Assembly: GCF_036924535.1 (NCBI RefSeq)
Contig: NZ_JAZHRT010000001.1
Span: forward strand, 8,432,001 to 8,496,000
Source: Bradyrhizobium sp. AZCC 2262
GTDB lineage: Bacteria > Pseudomonadota > Alphaproteobacteria > Rhizobiales > Xanthobacteraceae
DNA: 64,000 nt
Direction: 5' to 3'
How positions within the stretch are numbered: the stretch's first letter is position 1; the number at the start of each line of letters is the position of its first letter. Below are positions 1-9,729 of this stretch, piece by piece. The notes under the pieces are model-generated. The model saw only the letters and a list, made by a program, of their open reading frames with translations. It had not been told where the DNA came from and searched no databases. Made by a program: the position numbers and the translations under genes.

Positions 1-649
1 GGCCCTCTTCATACCCGCCCGGTGCGCCGTTCACCTGCGGCTGCGGGCCGGTGATGAAGGAGGGCAGGCGATCGACGCCACCGCCGGTGTCGGCAATCAC
101 CGGCTGCGGCTGGGACTGGGGTTGCGGCTGATATTGCGGCTGCGGACGGTGCTCGCGTTCGCGATGATGCTCGCGCGGCTGCTGGTCGCGGTAAGGCTGG
201 CCGTCGCCGCGCTGATCACGCGGATTGTTGTCGCGGACGTAGGGCTGCGGCTGCTGCGGGGCGAAGCCCGGTTCCTGGCCGAAATGCGAGAAGCTCTCGC
301 CATCGTCGTCGCCGTCTTCCGTCGTAGGCTGCATTTCGGTGTCGACGCGCGGCTGCGGCTGGTTCTGCCGGAACTGCTCCTGCGCGGCTGCGATCAGGCG
401 GAAATAATGTTCGGCGTGCTGGTAGTAGTTCTCGGCCGCGACCGGGTCGCCGGAAGAGCGCGCGTCACGCGCCAGCTGAACGTATTTTTCGGCGACGTGC
501 GAGGCGGTGCCGCGGATCTTGATATCGGGCCCGTTCGATTCGAACACCCGGGTCATCGGGTTTTGACCGCGCCGGTTATTGTTGTTGCTGTTGTTGTTGT
601 TGTTATTATTCCGGTTACGCATCCGCTTGTTGTTCTGACCGTTTCTCAT
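1..649 (-). CDS. DUF4167 domain protein, C-terminal part beyond window edge
   Basis: Read on the minus strand from ATG at 649, the frame stays open to the window edge, so the stop lies outside. The protein starts MRNGQNNKRMRNRNN and runs into an Asn tract (residues 14-25, one Ser inside), then a conserved block (about residues 31-75) with VFESNGPDIKIRGTASHVAE and a helical AENYYQHAEHYFRLIAAAQEQ stretch typed here as the DUF4167 core. After that it becomes Gln/Pro/Arg-rich low complexity (QPQPQYQPQPQSQPQP). Proteins of this family in Rhizobiales are often encoded just after prmC, as here. Their function is not established; the basic, Asn/Gln-rich composition would suit a nucleic-acid or assembly role, but that is inference. 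Confidence 0.85.
   Translation of the reverse strand, partial: MRNGQNNKRMRNRNNNNNNNSNNNNRRGQNPMTRVFESNGPDIKIRGTASHVAEKYVQLARDARSSGDPVAAENYYQHAEHYFRLIAAAQEQFRQNQPQPRVDTEMQPTTEDGDDDGESFSHFGQEPGFAPQQPQPYVRDNNPRDQRGDGQPYRDQQPREHHREREHRPQPQYQPQPQSQPQPVIADTGGGVDRLPSFITGPQPQVNGAPGGYEEG
575..610 (-). repeat. in-frame AAC/AAT triplet tract in the DUF4167 gene
   Basis: Twelve successive codons, nearly all AAC or AAT with one AGC, encode an Asn run. It is a near-perfect trinucleotide microsatellite, so slippage would change the length of the Asn run without shifting the frame. Confidence 0.8.
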
Positions 650-1139
650 GTCTCGCCTTTATTCCAGCCCTGAAGTTATGCAGTTGCCGTCGTAGCCTGA
701 TCCGACCCGGCGCGCGCCGAGGTGCACCGAATCACGATGCCGTTCAGATTCATGTCGTCGATTTCGCCAACCATCGCGTTCAGCAAAGACGCGTTCCCCA
801 ACCGGCGGCGTACATTCGCCCGCCGGACCAAAATCGTTCAGCCTGCCAAAACCAGCCTAATCGTCTTGCGTGACGGCTTCGCGTGACCAGCTGTTGCGTA
901 AGTCTTCAAGCGCAATATCAGGCTTTCGTTCGCTTTACGGTCGAGAGCAGCACAGCTCCAGCTATTGCGCTCAATTCGACCTGCTTTTGGAACCTTTCAC
1001 CCGGCGGGCTCTCGTTTCGAGAACTCTGGCCTCACCCGCATCGTCTTACGGGGCCAGTAACCCTGGACCGATGTTGTGGCCGGAACGTAGTCGCTCCCGG
1101 GGAATATTCCAAGGGGTTTTTTTGCGTTCCAAAAGGACT
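650..1139. other. intergenic region between prmC and DUF4167
   Basis: This 490-base gap lies between two minus-strand genes and should contain the DUF4167 leader and promoter. No convincing gene, terminator or repeat was seen. The frames that are open across it on the plus strand have no family resemblance and no ribosome binding site. Confidence 0.5.
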
Positions 1140-2021
1140 TTATCGGGCCATTTTGTGGCCCGCCACCGCCCTCGGAATGCCCGCCAGGTCCGCTTTGGGG
1201 GCTGTTGCGGGCGTTAACCCTGCCGCTGTCATCAGGGCTTCAATCAGGCCGCTTTGGTCTTGTCCGGCTTCGACGACCAGGAGGGCGCCCGGCGCCAAAA
1301 GACGGGCTGCCTGGGGAATCAGCGTGCGGTAGGCGTCCAGCCCGTCGGCGCCGCCGTCGAGCGCGGCCAGCGGATCGTGATTCGCCACCTCCGCCGCCAG
1401 ACCGGCAATGTCCGACGAGCGGATATAGGGCGGATTCGAAACGATCAGATCGAACAGGCCAGCCAATCCGCTCGCATAATCGCAGGCGATGAATGTCGCG
1501 CGATCCGACAGGCCTGCGCGCGCGGCGTTGGACTTGGCGGTTTGCAAGGCTTCCTCCGAAATGTCGGTTCCGAATCCCTTCGCTGCAGGCAACTCGGACA
1601 ACAGCGCCAACAGAATTGCACCTGAACCGGTGCCGAGATCGGCGATACGCAACGAACGATCGAGTTCGCCGCCTGCGCGCAGCATCTGCAGCGCCAGTTC
1701 GACTACCGTCTCGGTGTCCGGCCGCGGCACCAGCGTCGCGGGCGAAAGTTGCAGCGGCAGTCCCCAGAATTCCTTTTGCCCGAGAATACGGGCGACCGGT
1801 TCGCCCGCGAGGCGACGGCGGGCGAATTCGTCGAGGCGTGCCGACTCGTCCGAGGTGAGTTGGCGCCGTGCGGCCGATATCAAGCCGGTCAGGTCGAGGC
1901 CGAGTGCATGGCCTGTCAGAATCCGCGCGTCGAGTTCGGCCGAATCGATGGCGGCGGTTTTGAATTGTGCGGTAAGTGCGCGCCGCGCGGCCTCGACAGT
2001 TTGGTCGGCGAAATCCGTCAT
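1140..2021 (-). CDS. prmC: peptide chain release factor N(5)-glutamine methyltransferase PrmC
   Basis: PrmC uses S-adenosylmethionine to methylate the glutamine of the GGQ motif in release factors, which raises termination efficiency. The 293-residue protein shows a class I methyltransferase fold: the SAM loop DLGTGSGAIL lies at about residues 128-137 and the glutamine-binding NPPY motif at about 196-199 (SNPPYI). The N-terminal helical domain ends in the typical EFWGLPLQLSPATLVPRPDT block. I chose ATG 2021 (MTDFADQ) because an upstream ATG at 2048 would run the gene toward an intergenic palindrome. It lies directly downstream of prfA, its substrate gene, on the same strand, which is the usual coupling. 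Confidence 0.95.
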   Translation of the reverse strand: MTDFADQTVEAARRALTAQFKTAAIDSAELDARILTGHALGLDLTGLISAARRQLTSDESARLDEFARRRLAGEPVARILGQKEFWGLPLQLSPATLVPRPDTETVVELALQMLRAGGELDRSLRIADLGTGSGAILLALLSELPAAKGFGTDISEEALQTAKSNAARAGLSDRATFIACDYASGLAGLFDLIVSNPPYIRSSDIAGLAAEVANHDPLAALDGGADGLDAYRTLIPQAARLLAPGALLVVEAGQDQSGLIEALMTAAGLTPATAPKADLAGIPRAVAGHKMAR

Positions 2022-2050
2022 GCGGTGTTCTCGCGCAAATCCCCCCACAC

Positions 2051-2170
2051 GTCGTCCCTGCGAAAGCAGGGACCCATACGCCGCAGCCTTTCGATTTGGG
2101 CGGTGTGGGTCGATATCTTGAGTAACAAAGAACGCTGGTGGTTATGGGTCCCTGCTTTCGCAGGGACGAC
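2051..2170. repeat. paired palindromic intergenic repeat, family A, copy 1
   Basis: The two ends are inverted copies: GTCGTCCCTGCGAAAGCAGG at the left and its complement at the right, and each arm is itself a small palindrome. About 120 bases in total, between prmC and prfA. Similar elements occur at 8614, 32344, 54065 and 62047. Confidence 0.85.
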
Positions 2171-2184
2171 GGTGAGGTTGCCGC

Positions 2185-3264
2185 TCACGCCGCAGCGCCT
2201 TGCGCTGCAAGCTGCGCGGCCTGGTGCTCGGTGGTCAGCGCGTCGATCAATTCGCCCAGCGCTTCGCCCGAAATCACCTGCGGCAATTTGTAGAGCGTCA
2301 GGTTGATGCGGTGGTCGGTGACGCGGCCTTGCGGGAAATTATAGGTGCGGATGCGCTCGCTTCGATCGCCGGAGCCGACCTTCTCCTTGCGGTCCGCGGA
2401 CCGCGCGGCATCGACGCGCTGCCGCTCGGCGTCATAGATGCGCGAGCGCAGGATGTTCATCGCGGAGGCACGGTTTTTATGCTGCGAGCGACTGTCCTGC
2501 ATCATGACCACGATGCCGGTCGGGATGTGGGTGATGCGGATCGCTGATTCGGTCTTGTTGACGTGCTGACCGCCGGCGCCCTGCGCGCGCATGGTCTCGA
2601 TCCGCAAATCGTCGGTCTTGATGTCGACGTCGACATCCTCGACCTCGGGCAGCACGGCGACCGTAGCCGCTGAAGTGTGAATGCGCCCCTGCGTTTCGGT
2701 GTCGGGCACACGCTGCACCCGGTGTACGCCGGATTCAAACTTCAGCTTGGCGAACGCGCCGCGGCCCTGCACCTCGGCGACGATTTCCTTGTAGCCGCCC
2801 ATGGTGCCTTCGGAGGCCGAGATCACCTCGACCTTCCAGCCCTGCAAGGCAGCAAACCGCTCATACATCCGGAACAGGTCGCCGGCGAACAATGAGGCTT
2901 CGTCACCGCCGGTGCCGGCGCGGATTTCCAGCATCACGTTGCGGTCGTCCATGGCGTCCTTGGGCAGCAGCGCCACGCGAATCTTCTGCCCCAGTTCGGC
3001 CACCCGTGCCTGCAGCGTTTCGAGCTCGGCTTCGGCCATGCTGCGCATTTCGGGGTCGGTGGCGGAATCCGCCAGCAGCTGTTCGGCGCCCGAAATCTCG
3101 GCCCGCGCCGCGCGATAGTCCTTCACCGCATCGATCAGCGGGTTGAGCTCGGCGAGTTCGCGCGTGATCTGGACGTATTTTTCGGAATTCAACTGGCCCA
3201 GCAGTTCGGCCTCCAACGAGGCGTGGTGGGCGAGCAGGATATCGAGTTTGGCTTCGGGTAGCAT
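2185..3264 (-). CDS. prfA: peptide chain release factor 1 (RF1)
   Basis: RF1 recognises UAA and UAG stop codons and triggers peptidyl-tRNA hydrolysis on the ribosome. The 359-residue protein has the usual family length. The GGQ loop is at residues 231-233 ([14 protein letters not shown]), and a PxT tripeptide at about 187-189 ([15 protein letters not shown]) is the codon-recognition motif that separates RF1 from RF2 (SPF). The N-terminal helical domain is followed by [18 protein letters not shown], a conserved domain 2 block. It sits between ptsP upstream and prmC downstream on the minus strand, 55 bases after ptsP, so co-transcription of the three is likely. Confidence 0.97.
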   Translation of the reverse strand: MLPEAKLDILLAHHASLEAELLGQLNSEKYVQITRELAELNPLIDAVKDYRAARAEISGAEQLLADSATDPEMRSMAEAELETLQARVAELGQKIRVALLPKDAMDDRNVMLEIRAGTGGDEASLFAGDLFRMYERFAALQGWKVEVISASEGTMGGYKEIVAEVQGRGAFAKLKFESGVHRVQRVPDTETQGRIHTSAATVAVLPEVEDVDVDIKTDDLRIETMRAQGAGGQHVNKTESAIRITHIPTGIVVMMQDSRSQHKNRASAMNILRSRIYDAERQRVDAARSADRKEKVGSGDRSERIRTYNFPQGRVTDHRINLTLYKLPQVISGEALGELIDALTTEHQAAQLAAQGAAA

Positions 3265-3319
3265 GGCGTGGTTCTCGGGAGGCGGGTGCGGACGGTTGAG
3301 TTGTTGGGACCGAGCCTCG

Positions 3320-5587
3320 CTACAACGACAGCCCCTCGGCCTCCGCGAATTCCGTCAGTTTCTTCCGGATGGAGACGCTGCCGGCCGGCGCGTCGAGCAA
3401 CGGCATGATCGCAGCCTCGGCCTTCTTGGCGTCGAGGTCCAGGATCATCGCCTTCACCGGACCGTGGGCGGTGGCCGACAGCGACAGCGAGCGGTAGCCC
3501 AGCGCAATCAGGGCCAGCGCGCCGAGCGGCTTTGAGGCCATCTCGCCGCACAGCGATGCCGTCTTCTTCGCCGCCTGCGCCTTGCGCACGATGTCGCGCA
3601 GCGCACGCATGATCGGCGCGGACATGGTGTCGAACCGCTCGGAAACCTTGGCGTTGCCGCGGTCGACCGCGAACATGAACTGGAACAGGTCGTTCGATCC
3701 GACCGAAACGAAATCGACCTTCTTCAGAAGTTCGTCGAGCTGATAGAGCAGCGCCGGCACTTCCACCATGGTGCCGACATCGATCCGTTCCGGCAGCGCG
3801 TGGCCGTGCTGGCGCAAGTATGTCAGCTCGCGCTCGACGATCGCCTTGGCCTGGTCGAACTCGGCGACATCCGAAATCATCGGGAACATGATCCTCAGTG
3901 CGCGGCCGCCGCCGGCCCGCAGCAGCGCGCGGATCTGGCCGCGCAATAGTCCTGGCCGGTCCAGCCCGAGCCGGATCGCCCGCCAGCCGAGCGCGGGATT
4001 TTCCTCGATCACGGTCTCCATATAGGGCAGCGCCTTGTCGCCGCCGATATCGAGGGTGCGGAACGTCACGGGCTTGACACCGGCGGCGTCCAGCACGGTG
4101 CGATAGAGCGCGAGCTGGTCCGAGCTACGCGGCAGGCTCTGGCCGACCATGAACTGCAGTTCGGTACGGAACAGCCCGATGCCGGCGCTACCGGTATCGT
4201 CGATATGCGGCAGGTCGATCACGAGGCCCGCATTGATCATCAGTTCGACCGGCTGGCCGTCCCTGGTGACGCAAGGCATGTCACGCAGCGCGGCATACTG
4301 CGCCTGCCGCCGCGCCCGAAACCGCACCCGCTCGGCATAGGCCGATTCGATCTCGGCCGACGGGCGGATATAGATCGAGCCCGAAGTGCCGTCGACGATG
4401 ATGGCGTCGCCGGGATCGGCGATGCCGGGCGCGTTCGGCACCTCGCCGACCGCGGGAATGCCGAGCGCGCGCGCCACGATCGAGACATGGGAGTTGGCGG
4501 TGCCTTCCTCCAGCACCAGGCCGCGCAGCCGCTTGCGGTCGTAGTCGAGCAGGGCCGCCGGTCCCATCGCGCGCGCGATCAGGATGGCGTTCTCAGGCAA
4601 TTGCTCGCGCGACGGCGCGTGATCCTGTCCCACCAATTGCCGCATCAGGCGATGGCCGAGGTCTTCCAGATCATGCAGGCGGTCGCGCAGATAAGGATCG
4701 GTCGAACGCAGCATGCGCGCGCGGGTGTCGGACTGCACGCGTTCGACGGCGGCTTCGGCGGTGAGGCCGGTGGCGACCGCCTCGTGCAATTTGTGCGACC
4801 AGCCGTGGTCGTTGGCGAACATCCGATAGGCTTCCAGCACCTCGCGGTGCTCGCCGCCCTCGGCGACGTCGCCGCGCTCCAGCATGCGGTCGAGATCGGC
4901 GCGCAGCTTGGTCAGCGCAGCATCCAGCTTCTTGATTTCCTTCGGGAGGTCTTCGGCGATGTAGTTGGTGATGACGACGCGCGGCTCGTGCAGCACGACA
5001 TGGCCGAGCGCGATGCCGTCGGAGAGGATCGCACCCGTTTTGTGCAGGGAATGCCGCGCCGCCGGTTCCGCGCCGGGTTGCGCCAGCGCCGCCAGTTCGC
5101 CGGAGGCGATCATTTCCGCCAGCACCATGGCGGTGGTCTGCAGCGCCTCGACCTCTTCCTCGACATAGGTGCGCTTGGCGCGGTTCTGGACGACCAGCAC
5201 GCCGAGCGTATTGCCGGCCCGCAGGATCGGCACGCCGAGGAACGAATGGTAGATTTCTTCGCCGGTTTCGGGCCGGAACGAGAACGCCGGGTGGCTTTGC
5301 GCGTCCGAGAGGTTGAGCGGGCTCGCTTCGCTGGCGACCAGGCCGACGAGGCCCTCATGCGCGTTCAGCACCGTTCGGTGCACCGCGTCGCGGTTCAGAC
5401 CTTCGGTGGCATAAAGTTCGAGCGTGTTATCGATGCGCAGCACATAACAGGAGCAGACCTCGGCCACCATGTTGGCCGCGATCAGCACCACGATCTTGTC
5501 CAGGCGCTCCTGGGCCGAGACCTTCTCCGCCATGGTTTCGCGGAGCCGTCTCAACAAGACGCGGGGACCTCCCGACGTGCTCCGCAT
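3320..5587 (-). CDS. ptsP: phosphoenolpyruvate-protein phosphotransferase PtsP (EI-Ntr)
   Basis: EI-Ntr takes phosphate from phosphoenolpyruvate and passes it to NPr in the nitrogen-type phosphotransferase relay, which signals nitrogen and potassium status. In the 755-residue protein an N-terminal GAF sensor domain (about 25-160) is followed by the enzyme I N-domain, the phospho-histidine segment [20 protein letters not shown], and a PEP-binding TIM barrel with [30 protein letters not shown] and LCGEMAS. ATG 5587 is preceded about 9 bases upstream by GGGGGAGGA. A longer ATG at 5650 exists but lacks such a site. It is the upstream gene of the ptsP-prfA-prmC run. Confidence 0.95.
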   Translation of the reverse strand: MRSTSGGPRVLLRRLRETMAEKVSAQERLDKIVVLIAANMVAEVCSCYVLRIDNTLELYATEGLNRDAVHRTVLNAHEGLVGLVASEASPLNLSDAQSHPAFSFRPETGEEIYHSFLGVPILRAGNTLGVLVVQNRAKRTYVEEEVEALQTTAMVLAEMIASGELAALAQPGAEPAARHSLHKTGAILSDGIALGHVVLHEPRVVITNYIAEDLPKEIKKLDAALTKLRADLDRMLERGDVAEGGEHREVLEAYRMFANDHGWSHKLHEAVATGLTAEAAVERVQSDTRARMLRSTDPYLRDRLHDLEDLGHRLMRQLVGQDHAPSREQLPENAILIARAMGPAALLDYDRKRLRGLVLEEGTANSHVSIVARALGIPAVGEVPNAPGIADPGDAIIVDGTSGSIYIRPSAEIESAYAERVRFRARRQAQYAALRDMPCVTRDGQPVELMINAGLVIDLPHIDDTGSAGIGLFRTELQFMVGQSLPRSSDQLALYRTVLDAAGVKPVTFRTLDIGGDKALPYMETVIEENPALGWRAIRLGLDRPGLLRGQIRALLRAGGGRALRIMFPMISDVAEFDQAKAIVERELTYLRQHGHALPERIDVGTMVEVPALLYQLDELLKKVDFVSVGSNDLFQFMFAVDRGNAKVSERFDTMSAPIMRALRDIVRKAQAAKKTASLCGEMASKPLGALALIALGYRSLSLSATAHGPVKAMILDLDAKKAEAAIMPLLDAPAGSVSIRKKLTEFAEAEGLSL

Positions 5588-5914
5588 CTGCTGGTATCCT
5601 CCCCCGCGAGTCCAGCCCACCGGGTGGCCGGCAGCTGGCGTGAAACGCACGAAAAACTACAATTTTATTCATTCGGCGCGGCCGCAGGCACCTGATCCCG
5701 GCCGAATCGGGATCGCCAAAACCGTGGCGCAGTTTTGCGGCAACCCACCTCACAGGCCGTATAGCCAATCGAGGCTTGTTTTGCCAAGCAAAACGCCTGC
5801 CAGAACCAATAACGTGTGCGTCAGGGCGGATGCTGCGCCAGCGAAGCGCATGGTCTGTCAAAACGCCGCCGGTTGGCGATTCAGACCATGCGCCAAATTT
5901 GAGAGAAAATCGTT
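5588..5914. other. intergenic region between lysC and ptsP
   Basis: This 327-base region lies between the lysC stop and the ptsP start, both on the minus strand. It holds the ptsP ribosome binding site near its left end. A 7-bp hairpin (GTTTTGC / GCAAAAC, 5778-5794) lacks a following T-run and so is not a clear terminator. No gene is supported here. Confidence 0.5.
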
Positions 5915-7168
5915 CTAAGTCTGGTCGAGCCCGTAGAGCGTGTGCAGCGTGCGCACCGCAAGTTCGGTGTAGGCGGCGTCGATCAGCACCGAAAACTTGA
6001 TCTCGGAGGTGGTAATGGCGCGGATGTTGATATTGCGCTCCGACAACGCCTTGAACGCCTTTGCCGCGACGCCGGCATGGCTGCGCATGCCGCTGCCGAT
6101 CACGGAGACCTTCGACACGTCGGTGGCGCTGTCGAGCCGTGCATAGCCGATCTTGCCCTTCGAAGCGGCGATGGTGTCGCGGGCGCGGTTATAGTCGGAG
6201 GCCGGAACGGTGAAGGTGAGATCGGTGGTCTTGCCGTCCTCGGAGACGTTCTGGACGATCATGTCGACATTGATGTTGACGTCCGCCAGCGGGCCGAAGA
6301 TCGCGGCGGCAACGCCGGGCTTGTCCTCGATCTGGCGCAGCGAAATCTGGGCTTCGTCCTTGGTGAAGGCGATGCCGGTGACGACGTGGCTTTCCATGAT
6401 TTCCTCCTCGCTGCAGATCAGCGTGCCCGGCGGCGTGCCGTGCGGGTCGATATCCTCGGGCTTGTCGAAGCTGGAACGGACGAATACGGGCATGTTGTGC
6501 ACCATGCCGAGTTCCACCGAGCGCACCTGCAGGACCTTGGCGCCCAGCGAGGCCAGTTCCAGCATCTCCTCGAAGGCGATCTTGTCCAGCCGCCGCGCCT
6601 TGGGAACCACCCGCGGATCGGTGGTGTAGACGCCGTCGACGTCGGTATAGATGTCGCACCGGTCGGCGCGAATCGCGGCCGCAATGGCCACCGCCGAGGT
6701 GTCCGAGCCGCCGCGCCCGAGCGTGGTGATTCGGTTAGTCTGCGGATTGATACCCTGAAAGCCGGCAATGACGGCGACTTCCTTGCGATCGGCGAAACGG
6801 TTGATGATCTCGGTGCCGTCGATCTCGAGAATCCGCGCCGAGGCGTGGGCGTCGGAGGTCTTGATCGGGATCTGCCAGCCCTGCCAGGAGCGGGCCTGGA
6901 TGCCGATGCCCTGCAGCACGATCGCGAGCAGGCCCGAGGTCACCTGTTCGCCGGATGCCACCACGGCGTCATATTCGCGCGCATCATGCAGCGGCGAGGC
7001 GTCGCGACACCAGTCCACCAGCTCGTTGGTCTTGCCGGCCATGGCCGACACGACGACGGCGACATCGTGTCCGGCGTCGACTTCGCGCTTGACGTGACGC
7101 GCGACGTTGCGGATTCGGTCGATATTTGCGACGGACGTGCCGCCGAATTTCATCACGAGGCGGCCCAT
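5915..7168 (-). CDS. lysC: aspartate kinase
   Basis: LysC phosphorylates L-aspartate, the first step toward lysine, threonine, methionine and diaminopimelate for the cell wall. The 417-residue protein begins MGRLVMKFGGTSVAN, the classic kinase start (KFGGTS), and has GRGGSDTSAVAIAAA for nucleotide binding and TDVDGVYTTDPR. Two C-terminal ACT regulatory domains (about 265-410) follow, with IFGPLADVNINVDMIVQNVS and VIGSGMRSHAGVAAKAFKAL; such domains normally give feedback inhibition by amino acids. ATG 7168 is chosen over 7213 because the conserved domain begins there. It is divergent from the PH-domain/ubiG pair. Confidence 0.96.
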   Translation of the reverse strand: MGRLVMKFGGTSVANIDRIRNVARHVKREVDAGHDVAVVVSAMAGKTNELVDWCRDASPLHDAREYDAVVASGEQVTSGLLAIVLQGIGIQARSWQGWQIPIKTSDAHASARILEIDGTEIINRFADRKEVAVIAGFQGINPQTNRITTLGRGGSDTSAVAIAAAIRADRCDIYTDVDGVYTTDPRVVPKARRLDKIAFEEMLELASLGAKVLQVRSVELGMVHNMPVFVRSSFDKPEDIDPHGTPPGTLICSEEEIMESHVVTGIAFTKDEAQISLRQIEDKPGVAAAIFGPLADVNINVDMIVQNVSEDGKTTDLTFTVPASDYNRARDTIAASKGKIGYARLDSATDVSKVSVIGSGMRSHAGVAAKAFKALSERNINIRAITTSEIKFSVLIDAAYTELAVRTLHTLYGLDQT

Positions 7169-7342
7169 GACGACGCGTGCATTCCCTGTGAGGATAAGTA
7201 TGGTGACCCGCACGGAAATTGGAGCGCCCGGGCCGAAAGCGGCGTATACATAGCGGCGCGGTCCGGAGCAAGCAACCAGCTTGGTTTTCGGTCCATTTTT
7301 GACGCAAATGGCTGTAGTAGCGGGTTAATTCAGGACAGGCGT

Positions 7343-7822
7343 ATGGGCCGGTATATCGACGAAATCCTGCAACCCGGCGAGAAGGTGCTGTATTCGACCA
7401 ACGCGCACTGGATATTTTTCCTGCCGGCGATCGTCGGCTGGATTGTAGCGGGCGTGCTCCTGGTACTCTCGGGCATGGTGCCGGCGGGCGCACCCGTACT
7501 GATCTGTCTGTCGCTGGCGGCGATTTCAGCCATCGCTGCGTTGTACAAGACGGCAACCGCCTGGTTCCATCGCTGGACCACCGAGACCGACGTCACCAAT
7601 TTCCGAGTCGTCCACAAGACCGGCTTTGTTAAACGGCAAACGTTCGAGATGAGTGTGGACAAGGTTGAGAGCGTTGACGTCAACCAGAGCATCCTCGGTC
7701 GCATCCTCAACTACGGCGACGTAACGGTCCTGGGAGTCGGCGAGGGTGGAAAGACCCTCGATATGATCGCTTCGCCACTGTCGTTTCGCAATGCCATCAC
7801 CGCACGACCGGCCGGTACGTAA
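7343..7822 (+). CDS. PH-domain (bPH2, YdbT-like) membrane protein
   Basis: The 159-residue protein starts MGRYIDEILQPGEKVLY, typical of bacterial PH-domain membrane proteins. Two hydrophobic segments follow (about 24-46 and 51-68: FFLPAIVGWIVAGVLLVLSG and a second helix). The bPH2 domain covers about 80-150 (DVTNFRVVHKTGF, VESVDVNQSILGRILNYG). The molecular role of the family is not well defined. An open frame extends far upstream of this ATG, but that part is antisense to lysC. The gene ends 3 bases before ubiG and is probably co-transcribed with it. Confidence 0.85.
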   Translation: MGRYIDEILQPGEKVLYSTNAHWIFFLPAIVGWIVAGVLLVLSGMVPAGAPVLICLSLAAISAIAALYKTATAWFHRWTTETDVTNFRVVHKTGFVKRQTFEMSVDKVESVDVNQSILGRILNYGDVTVLGVGEGGKTLDMIASPLSFRNAITARPAGT

Positions 7823-7825
7823 AGC

Positions 7826-8584
7826 ATGGCTATGCAGCAAAACTCCTCCGCCGCCACCGGCTCGACGGTCGATCCGGCCGAAGTCGCAAAATTCTCAAAA
7901 CTGTCCGACGAGTGGTGGGACCCCAAGGGCAAGATGGCCCCGCTGCACAAGATCAATCCGCTGCGGCTCGCCTATATCCGCGACGCCGCATGCCGCAAGT
8001 TCGATCGCAACGCCAGGAGCCTGAGTTGCCTGTCGGGCCTGCGCATTCTCGATATCGGCTGTGGGGCCGGGTTGTTGTGCGAGCCGTTCACGCGGCTGGG
8101 CGCACAGGTGATCGGGATCGATCCGTCGGCGACCAATATTGCCGCTGCCAAGCTGCACGCCGACAAGGGACATCTGTCGATCGACTATCGCTGCACCACG
8201 GTCGAGGCGATGGACGTGCGCGAGCGCTTCGACATCGTGCTGGCGATGGAAGTGATCGAGCATGTCACCGATGTCGGCGCGTTTCTTTCCCGCTGTGCGG
8301 CCATGGTCAAGCCGGGCGGGTTGATGGTGGTCTCGACGCTGAACCGCAACTGGAAGAGCTTTGCGCTTGCGATCGTCGGCGCGGAATATGTGCTGCGCTG
8401 GCTGCCGCGCGGGACCCACCAGTGGGACAAGTTCGTTACCCCCGACGAACTCGCCCAGCATCTCGCCAACAACAAGCTCACTATCACCGAGCAGGCCGGC
8501 GTCGTCTATAACCCGCTCGCCGATCGATGGAGCATCTCGTCCGACATGGACGTGAACTACATGGTGGTGGCGGAGGGGGTGTAG
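7826..8584 (+). CDS. ubiG: ubiquinone biosynthesis O-methyltransferase UbiG
   Basis: UbiG carries out both O-methylations of the ubiquinone head group, on 2-polyprenyl-6-hydroxyphenol and on 3-demethylubiquinol. The 252-residue protein has the family N-terminus (EVAKFSKLSDEWWDPKGKM, PLHKINPLRLAYI), the SAM loop RILDIGCGAGLLCEPFTRLG near residues 72-91, VLAMEVIEHVTDV, and the GTHQWDKFVTPDEL block that marks UbiG. It follows the PH-domain gene with a 3-base gap, and the pair is divergent from lysC. Confidence 0.96.
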   Translation: MAMQQNSSAATGSTVDPAEVAKFSKLSDEWWDPKGKMAPLHKINPLRLAYIRDAACRKFDRNARSLSCLSGLRILDIGCGAGLLCEPFTRLGAQVIGIDPSATNIAAAKLHADKGHLSIDYRCTTVEAMDVRERFDIVLAMEVIEHVTDVGAFLSRCAAMVKPGGLMVVSTLNRNWKSFALAIVGAEYVLRWLPRGTHQWDKFVTPDELAQHLANNKLTITEQAGVVYNPLADRWSISSDMDVNYMVVAEGV

Positions 8585-8613
8585 TCGTCCCACATCCTAG
8601 CAACGCAACCGGT

Positions 8614-8732
8614 GTCGTCCCTGCGAACGCAGGGACCCATACGCCGCGGCGCTGGTTGGGTTACGAGACGTCTGCCAATTGTGCTCACATGAGAGATCAC
8701 GCGGTATGGGTCCCTGCGTTCGCAGGGACGAC
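8614..8732. repeat. paired palindromic intergenic repeat, family A, copy 2
   Basis: A 119-base element bounded by GTCGTCCCTGCGAACGCAGG and its inverted complement, lying after the ubiG stop. The interior begins CCCATACGCCGCGG like the other copies. Confidence 0.85.
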
Positions 8733-8829
8733 GAGAGAATTTCGGCACGCAATCCTGTCATGACGCCGTTCCGGTTGACCGCGCCGATGCCGACCGGCAC
8801 GGTGCGTCAGTTTCCCGCCGGAATTTCCC

Positions 8830-9729
8830 ATGTTCACCGTCGCCTCGCTCTGGATTCCCTTCACCATCATCGCTGCGCTGGGCCAGGTCGCCCGCAATGC
8901 GATGCAGCGATCGTTGACGGGGCCGCTCGGGACCTGGGGTGCGACCAACATCCGCTTCCTGTTTGGCTTTCCGTTCTCGATCATCTTCTTTGTCGTCGTG
9001 GTCGCGGTGACCGGTGACAGCGTGCCGTGGCCGACGATAGCCTTCTGGCCGTGGCTATTGCTCGGCTCGCTGAGCCAGATCGTCGCGACGGGTCTGATGC
9101 TGCTGGCGATGAACGACCGCTCGTTCGTGGTGACGACGGCGTATCTGAAGACCGAAGCGATCCAGACCGCGATCTTTGGCTTCATCTTCCTCGGCGATCA
9201 TTTGACCGTGCTGAAAGTGGTCGCGATCATGATCGCGACCATCGGCGTGGTCATCACGGCGCTGCGGCCGGGCGGCGAAAAGGGTTTTGCCGAGCTGAAG
9301 CCGACCATCATTGGCCTGGTCGCCGCCGGTTGCTTCGCGCTTTCGGCCATCGGCTTTCGCGGCGCCATCATCAGCGTGCCCGGAGTTTCCTTTGTGACGG
9401 TGGCGTCGTTCACGCTGGTGCTCGGGCTGTTCGTCCAGACGCTGGTGCTGACGATTTATCTGCTGTTTCGCGCGCCCGACGTGCTCAGGAAGATTTTTGG
9501 ATTGTGGAAGCCCTCGATGCTCGCGGGCTTCATGGGCGCGTTCGCCTCGCAATTCTGGTTCCTGGCATTTGCGCTGACGGCGGCTGCGAACGTGCGCACG
9601 CTGGCGTTGGTCGAGGTGCTGTTCGCGCAAGGAGTGGCGTATTATTCATTCAAGCAGCCGCTGTCGGCGCGTGAACTCTCGGGTATCGCCTTGATCGTGA
9701 TCGGCGTGGCGTTGTTGGTGGCGGTGTAG
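8830..9729 (+). CDS. DMT-superfamily (EamA) transporter
   Basis: The 299-residue protein is almost entirely hydrophobic, with about ten predicted membrane helices arranged as two EamA repeats; the second begins near residue 155 (LKPTIIGLVAAGCFALSAIG). Conserved EamA features include the FLGDHLTVLKVVAIMIATIGV pattern at the end of the first repeat. Drug/metabolite transporters of this class move small molecules, often out of the cell; the substrate cannot be read from sequence. It is convergent with a short EamA gene whose stop codon abuts its own (TAG at 9727, complementary stop from 9730). Confidence 0.85.
   Translation: MFTVASLWIPFTIIAALGQVARNAMQRSLTGPLGTWGATNIRFLFGFPFSIIFFVVVVAVTGDSVPWPTIAFWPWLLLGSLSQIVATGLMLLAMNDRSFVVTTAYLKTEAIQTAIFGFIFLGDHLTVLKVVAIMIATIGVVITALRPGGEKGFAELKPTIIGLVAAGCFALSAIGFRGAIISVPGVSFVTVASFTLVLGLFVQTLVLTIYLLFRAPDVLRKIFGLWKPSMLAGFMGAFASQFWFLAFALTAAANVRTLALVEVLFAQGVAYYSFKQPLSARELSGIALIVIGVALLVAV

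Noticed and set aside
4205-5695. A 496-codon plus-strand frame
   Set aside because: Antisense to ptsP, with His/Arg/Gln-rich noise and no motif.
5942-7342. Upstream extension of the PH-domain gene
   Set aside because: It lies antisense to lysC, and the conserved PH protein begins at 7343.
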